NCBI GenBank assembly: GCA_051861205.1
Contig: JBHYDC010000003.1
Span: 159,070-223,069 of the forward strand
Origin: JBHYDC01 sp051861205
GTDB taxonomy: Bacteria; Pseudomonadota; Alphaproteobacteria; Rhizobiales; Pleomorphomonadaceae
DNA length: 64,000 bases
Direction of reading: 5' to 3'
Positions 59,887-64,000 of this stretch are shown here, piece after piece. Position numbers and translations under genes: made by a program. Each line of letters opens with the position of its first letter. Position 1 is the first letter of the stretch. Under the pieces are notes generated by a model, which worked only from the letters and a program-made list of their open reading frames with translations, did no database searches and had not been told where the DNA came from.

Positions 59887-60759
59887 TCAGAGCGCCTCGG
59901 CGCCCGAAATGATTTCGATCAGTTCCTTGGTGATCATTGCCTGACGCGTGCGGTTGTACTGCAGCGAAAGCTTGTTGATCATGTCACCGGCGTTGCGCGT
60001 GGCGCTGTCCATGGCGGACATGCGCGCACCCTGCTCCGACGCGGCGTTTTCCAGGAGTGCGGTGTAGATCTGAACGGCGATCGAGCGCGGCAGCAGGTCT
60101 TCAAGAATTTCCGCTTCGCTCGGCTCGTAATCGTAAAGCGCTGCGGTATCCGACCCGTTCGGATTGACGACCACAGGGATCATCTGAGTTGCGGTCGGGA
60201 TCTGCGAAATGACCGACTTGAAGCGCGAATAGAAAAGAGTGCAAACGTCGAAGGCACCCTCGTCGAACAGCGCCATCACGCGCGCTTGGATCTCGGCCGC
60301 ATTGGTGAACCCGATCGATTTCACATTACGAAGTTCGATCCGCTCGATGATGCGACTTGCATGATCGCGGCGCAGCGAGTCGGCGCCCTTCTTGCCGACG
60401 GCCAGGATCTTGACGTCCTTGCCTTCGGCGAGAAGCCTGTTGACATGCTCGCGCACAAGCCGGACGATCTGCGCGTTGAAACCGCCGCAAAGGCCGCGCT
60501 CCGCCGTGCAAACGACGAGCAAATGGACCTGATTACGACCGGTTCCGGCCATCAGGCGCGGTGCATCATCCTGGCCCTGGACGCCATTGGCGAGATTGCC
60601 GAGCACGGCCGCCACACGCAAAGCATAGGGACGCGCAGCCTCAGCCGCTTCCTGAGCGCGCCGAAGCTTCGCCGCGGCGACCATCTGCATCGCCTTGGTG
60701 ATCTTCTGCGTCGCCTTGACCGAGGCGATGCGATTCTTGAGGTCTTTCAAGCTCGGCAT
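59887..60759 (-). CDS. atpG: ATP synthase gamma subunit
   Basis: A 290-residue central stalk subunit. The N-terminal helix starts MPSLKDLKNRIASVKATQKI, with TKAMQMVAAAKLRRAQ. The conserved CTAERGLCGGFNAQIVRLVR lies in the Rossmann-like part, and the C-terminal helix includes MDSATRNAGDMINKLSLQYN and RTRQAMITKELIEI. It lies between atpA and atpD with 83 and 28 bases of spacing. Confidence 0.97.
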   Translation of the reverse strand: MPSLKDLKNRIASVKATQKITKAMQMVAAAKLRRAQEAAEAARPYALRVAAVLGNLANGVQGQDDAPRLMAGTGRNQVHLLVVCTAERGLCGGFNAQIVRLVREHVNRLLAEGKDVKILAVGKKGADSLRRDHASRIIERIELRNVKSIGFTNAAEIQARVMALFDEGAFDVCTLFYSRFKSVISQIPTATQMIPVVVNPNGSDTAALYDYEPSEAEILEDLLPRSIAVQIYTALLENAASEQGARMSAMDSATRNAGDMINKLSLQYNRTRQAMITKELIEIISGAEAL

Positions 60760-60842
60760 ATCGGCTCCTGCCCTCGAAAGGGCCAGACGTCATGTCGTAA
60801 TCGGCGCCCCGCGAAGGCGGGGCGAGGGCGAGGCACGTAATC

Positions 60843-62372
60843 TCAGGCGAAGGTCTTCGCGAACGCGGAGATCGCGTCCTTGAGCTTGCCGCGCAGAGCA
60901 TCCGTCAACGCCTTCTCCGCCCAAATGCCGTCGAGAATGGCGGCATGCTTTTCGCGGAGGAAGCGCAGGAGACCGTCTTCGAAGTCGCGAACCTTGCCGA
61001 CCGGGATCGGGTCGAGGAACCCGTTCACGCCGGCGAAGATCACCGCAACCTGCTCCTGGGTCTTCAGCGGCGAGAACTGCGGCTGCTTCAGCAGTTCCAC
61101 GAGGCGGGCACCGCGATTGAGCAGCTTCTGCGTCGCAGCGTCGAGGTCGGAACCGAACTGAGCGAAGGCGGCCATTTCGCGATACTGGGCAAGCTCGCCC
61201 TTGATGGTACCGGCAACCTGCTTCATCGCCTTGATCTGAGCTGCCGAACCCACGCGCGACACCGAAAGACCGACGTTCACCGCCGGGCGGATGCCCTGGT
61301 AGAACAGGTTGGTCTCAAGGAAGATCTGACCGTCGGTGATCGAGATCACGTTGGTCGGGATATAGGCCGACACGTCGTTGGCCTGCGTCTCGATCACGGG
61401 AAGCGCGGTCAGCGAGCCCGAACCGTTGTCTTCGTTGAGCTTAGCGGCGCGCTCCAGAAGGCGGGAGTGCAGGTAGAACACGTCGCCCGGGTAGGCTTCG
61501 CGGCCGGGCGGACGGCGCAAGAGCAGCGACATCTGGCGATAAGCGACGGCCTGCTTGGACAGATCGTCATAAGCGATCAGCGCGTGCATGCCGTTGTCGC
61601 GGAAATACTCGCCCATCGCGCAGCCGGTGAAGGGCGCGAGGAACTGCATCGGCGCGGCATCCGAAGCAGTCGCAGCGACGACGATGGAGTAGGGCAGCGC
61701 GCCGGCGTCTTCCAGCTTCTTCACGAACTGGGCAACGGTGGAGCGCTTCTGCCCGATTGCGACGTAGACGCAATAAAGCTTGATCGATTCGTCCGTGCCC
61801 TGGTTCAGAGGCTTCTGATTGAGGAACGTGTCGAGGATGATCGCAGTCTTGCCGGTCTGGCGATCGCCGATGACCAGCTCGCGCTGGCCGCGACCGACCG
61901 GGATCATTGCGTCGATCGCCTTGATGCCCGTTGCCATCGGCTCATGCACGGACTTGCGCGGAATGATGCCCGGCGCCTTGACGTCAACGCGTCGGCGTTC
62001 GACCGCTTCGATCGGGCCCTTGCCGTCGATCGGGTTGCCAAGTGCGTCGACAACGCGGCCGAGGAGGCCCTTGCCGACCGGAACGTCCACGATGGACCCA
62101 GTCCGCTTGACGGTGTCGCCTTCCTTGATGTCGCGGTCGGCGCCGAAGATCACGACGCCGACGTTGTCGGTTTCGAGGTTGAGCGCCATGCCGCGAATGC
62201 CGCCGGGGAACTCGACCATCTCGCCCGCCTGGACGTTGTCGAGCCCGTAGACACGAGCAATGCCGTCACCGACGGACAGAACTTGGCCGACTTCGGAGAC
62301 CTCGGCCTCCTGGCCGAAGTTCTTGATCTGCTCCTTGAGGATTGCGGAAATTTCCGCGGCGCGGATGTCCAT
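60843..62372 (-). CDS. atpA: ATP synthase alpha subunit
   Basis: A 509-residue F1 subunit. The P-loop is VIGDRQTGKTAIILDTFLNQ. ALIAYDDLSKQAVAYRQMSL and RRPPGREAYPGDVFYLHSRL follow, along with the PAVNVGLSVSRVGSAAQ arginine finger region. The ATG overlaps the stop of atpH by one base (TGATG), which means coupled translation. Confidence 0.98.
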   Translation of the reverse strand: MDIRAAEISAILKEQIKNFGQEAEVSEVGQVLSVGDGIARVYGLDNVQAGEMVEFPGGIRGMALNLETDNVGVVIFGADRDIKEGDTVKRTGSIVDVPVGKGLLGRVVDALGNPIDGKGPIEAVERRRVDVKAPGIIPRKSVHEPMATGIKAIDAMIPVGRGQRELVIGDRQTGKTAIILDTFLNQKPLNQGTDESIKLYCVYVAIGQKRSTVAQFVKKLEDAGALPYSIVVAATASDAAPMQFLAPFTGCAMGEYFRDNGMHALIAYDDLSKQAVAYRQMSLLLRRPPGREAYPGDVFYLHSRLLERAAKLNEDNGSGSLTALPVIETQANDVSAYIPTNVISITDGQIFLETNLFYQGIRPAVNVGLSVSRVGSAAQIKAMKQVAGTIKGELAQYREMAAFAQFGSDLDAATQKLLNRGARLVELLKQPQFSPLKTQEQVAVIFAGVNGFLDPIPVGKVRDFEDGLLRFLREKHAAILDGIWAEKALTDALRGKLKDAISAFAKTFA

Positions 62373-62932
62373 CAGCCGACCTCTTTCAGGGCTACCTTGA
62401 GCGCGTTGAGCTTCGTCTTCAGCGTCGTGTCGATCATGCGCGATCCGAGCTTCACGATGAGCCCGCCGATCAACGAGGGATCGACCTTCGCATTGACGCG
62501 AATGTCTTTGGACGTAACACCCTTGAGAGCCGCCTTGATGTCGGCCACCTGGGCCGGCGAAAGCGGTTCGGCCGAGGTCACGTCGGCGGTTGTCTCGCCG
62601 CGATGGGCGGCGAGCAATAGGCGATAGGCCCGAATCATATCGGGAACGGCAAACAAGCGGCGGTTCCGGGCGGTGAGCTTCACGAAATTGGAGAGCAATC
62701 CGCCGATCCCGGCGCGCTCGAGCACCGCAGTCACCGCGCGCAGTTGCTCGTCGGGCGTGAACACAGGCGAACGGACGAGCCGTCGCAGGTCCGCGCTCTC
62801 GCCGAGAATGGCGTCGAGACGGTCGATGTCGCCAGCAACAGCGTCGACCTGACCGCTTTCAACAGCCAGCTCGAACAGGGCGCCGGCATAGCGTTCTGCA
62901 ACGCCGGAGACGACCGATGCCGTTTCGCTCAC
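62372..62932 (-). CDS. atpH: ATP synthase delta subunit
   Basis: A 186-residue stalk subunit. The N-terminal helical domain contains AERYAGALFELAVESGQVDA, and the C-terminus has DVTSAEPLSPAQVADIKAAL and DPSLIGGLIVKLGSRMIDTT. I start at GTG 62932, which has GGGGG nine bases upstream and gives the size usual for the family; the open frame runs back to 63121 without homology. It is the first gene of the atpHAGDC operon. Confidence 0.95.
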   Translation of the reverse strand: MSETASVVSGVAERYAGALFELAVESGQVDAVAGDIDRLDAILGESADLRRLVRSPVFTPDEQLRAVTAVLERAGIGGLLSNFVKLTARNRRLFAVPDMIRAYRLLLAAHRGETTADVTSAEPLSPAQVADIKAALKGVTSKDIRVNAKVDPSLIGGLIVKLGSRMIDTTLKTKLNALKVALKEVG

Positions 62933-63220
62933 TGAGGATAGCCCCCTTGTATCACACGCCTGCGCCGCCCCGGCATATCCGAATGCGTTGAGACGGTTGC
63001 GAATTTCGGTAATTTGAAAGCCCCGCGAAGAAGGCTGTTCGTCAATTCGGCTCCGTCTAGCATAGGACTGTGCCGGGCGCAACCAACGCTCATGATTCAA
63101 AAATCCGCGTATTTCCGGCATTTATCTCGTGACTCGCACCCGTATGCGCAACATCGCGGAATAAATCGGCAGAAGAGCGAAACTGGATCGTTTTAACCAC
63201 CCGGACTCAATCGCGAGCCC
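62933..63220. promoter_or_regulatory. Promoter region of the ATP synthase operon
   Basis: About 290 bases between the end of priA and the GTG of atpH. It should hold the atp operon promoter on the minus strand. I found no clear sigma-70 pair and no gene. A short plus-strand frame (63014-63196) has no support. Confidence 0.45.
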
Positions 63221-64000
63221 TCAAAGAAAGCTCTGAGGATCGACATCAATGTGCACCTCGACCCCACCGGTGGGCTTTGGAGCCGAGGCAAGCCACTGCC
63301 GCAGCCAGCTGGAGAGATCATGGCCCTGCGGGGCATGCGCGAGCAGGCGGTAGCGATGCCGGCCCCGGATAACAGCGAGCGGGGCCTCGGCCGGACCTAG
63401 AACCTCCACGATACCCGCAGGCGGCACGGCACGGGCGAGTGCGCGGGCGTGATCCTGCGCCCGCTCGGCGATAGCCGCCGATACGATCACGGCCGCGAGC
63501 CGTCCGAAGGGCGGCATATGCGCGGCCTCGCGCTCCTTGAGTTCGACCGCATAGAACCGCTCGGGATCGCCCGACACCAGCGCCTGGATCACGGGGCTTT
63601 CCGTCGAATAGGTCTGGAGAATGCCGACACCTTTGCCGAAAACCCGCCCGGCGCGCCCCGTGACCTGGGCGAGGAGCTGAAACGTGCGTTCGGCCGCTCT
63701 CGGATCGCCCTGGGCCAGCCCGAGATCGGCATCCACCACACCGACCAGACTGAGCTTTGGGAAGGTGTGACCTTTCGCCACGAGCTGAGTGCCGACGATG
63801 ATGTCGCACTCCCCTCGCCGCACGGCCTCCAGCTCGGCCCTGAGCCGCTGCACGCCGCCGAGCATATCCGACGAAAGCACGACCGTGCGCTTGTCGGGCA
63901 GCAGCGTTTGCAGCTCCTCCGCGATTCGCTCGACGCCAGGACCGCAGGCAACCAGGCTCTCGAAGCTGCCGCAGGAGGGGCATGAGTCCGGCCGGGGTTC
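63221..64000 (-). CDS. priA: Primosomal helicase PriA, C-terminal part (cut by the window)
   Basis: The last 259 codons of the replication restart helicase PriA; the gene runs beyond the right edge. At the edge, DSCPSCGSFESL shows part of the zinc-binding cysteines. Then come IVGTQLVAKGHTFPKLSLVG, VVDADLGLAQGDPRAAERTF and QLLAQVTGRAGR (helicase motifs V and VI). The rest is the C-terminal domain, with PPFGRLAAVIVSA and VEVHIDVDPQSFL at the end. It lies upstream of the atp operon on the same strand, as in other Hyphomicrobiales. Confidence 0.96.
   Translation of the reverse strand, partial: EPRPDSCPSCGSFESLVACGPGVERIAEELQTLLPDKRTVVLSSDMLGGVQRLRAELEAVRRGECDIIVGTQLVAKGHTFPKLSLVGVVDADLGLAQGDPRAAERTFQLLAQVTGRAGRVFGKGVGILQTYSTESPVIQALVSGDPERFYAVELKEREAAHMPPFGRLAAVIVSAAIAERAQDHARALARAVPPAGIVEVLGPAEAPLAVIRGRHRYRLLAHAPQGHDLSSWLRQWLASAPKPTGGVEVHIDVDPQSFL

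Overview
The window is a chromosomal segment with high GC content. It most likely comes from an alphaproteobacterium, probably of the Hyphomicrobiales. The evidence is the set of three ethylmalonyl-CoA pathway genes, the epsilon-beta-gamma-alpha-delta ATP synthase run next to priA, a Tat-exported OpgG, and the extensin-like, DUF2293 and DUF6165 proteins common in that group. No species can be named from the sequence alone.

Layout. 1-3744: a TerC-type membrane protein, then an Lrp/AsnC regulator divergent from an arginase and ornithine aminotransferase pair. 3686-8878: a type I secretion locus (HlyC-like acyltransferase, HlyD adaptor, frameshifted ABC exporter) facing an AT-rich stretch. That stretch holds a glycine-rich peptide gene containing a 19-G tract, a small two-helix membrane protein and a DUF2927-like protein. 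9278-17264: a compact integrative element in the 3' end of tRNA-Ala(CGC). It has an 18-bp att repeat at both ends, matching arm-site clusters, a tyrosine integrase, a serine recombinase, a family A polymerase-like protein, small ORFs and long repeat-rich non-coding stretches. 17470-29007: housekeeping genes (YggT, DUF167, Trm112, LON-domain, CnoX, ProX-like), tRNA-Gly(GCC), two LuxR-type regulators with degenerate receivers, an MFS permease, cell-wall proteins and a TetR regulator. 29118-34922: a SnoaL-like protein, then an SDR, an aldehyde dehydrogenase and an aldose epimerase that look like oxidative sugar catabolism, with a DeoR regulator nearby. 35375-39135: opgG-opgH. 39305-49091: pyruvate carboxylase, methylsuccinyl-CoA dehydrogenase, crotonyl-CoA carboxylase/reductase and ethylmalonyl-CoA mutase. 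49221-57887: AsmA, hydrolase, renalase-like oxidoreductase, TspO, an NmrA-like protein divergent from a LysR regulator, and a GT25 transferase. 57939-64000: atpHAGDC on the minus strand and the 3' part of priA.

How the genes work together. Mcd, Ccr and Ecm catalyse consecutive parts of the ethylmalonyl-CoA pathway for C2 assimilation, and pyruvate carboxylase supplies oxaloacetate beside them. Arginase and ornithine aminotransferase take arginine to glutamate semialdehyde, probably under the divergent Lrp-type regulator through a 15-bp palindrome.

The two most unusual regions are the possible phase-variable microcin-like export locus (3686-7881) and the tRNA-Ala element with its polymerase-like protein (9278-17264). 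All function calls are from sequence reading, with no database search.
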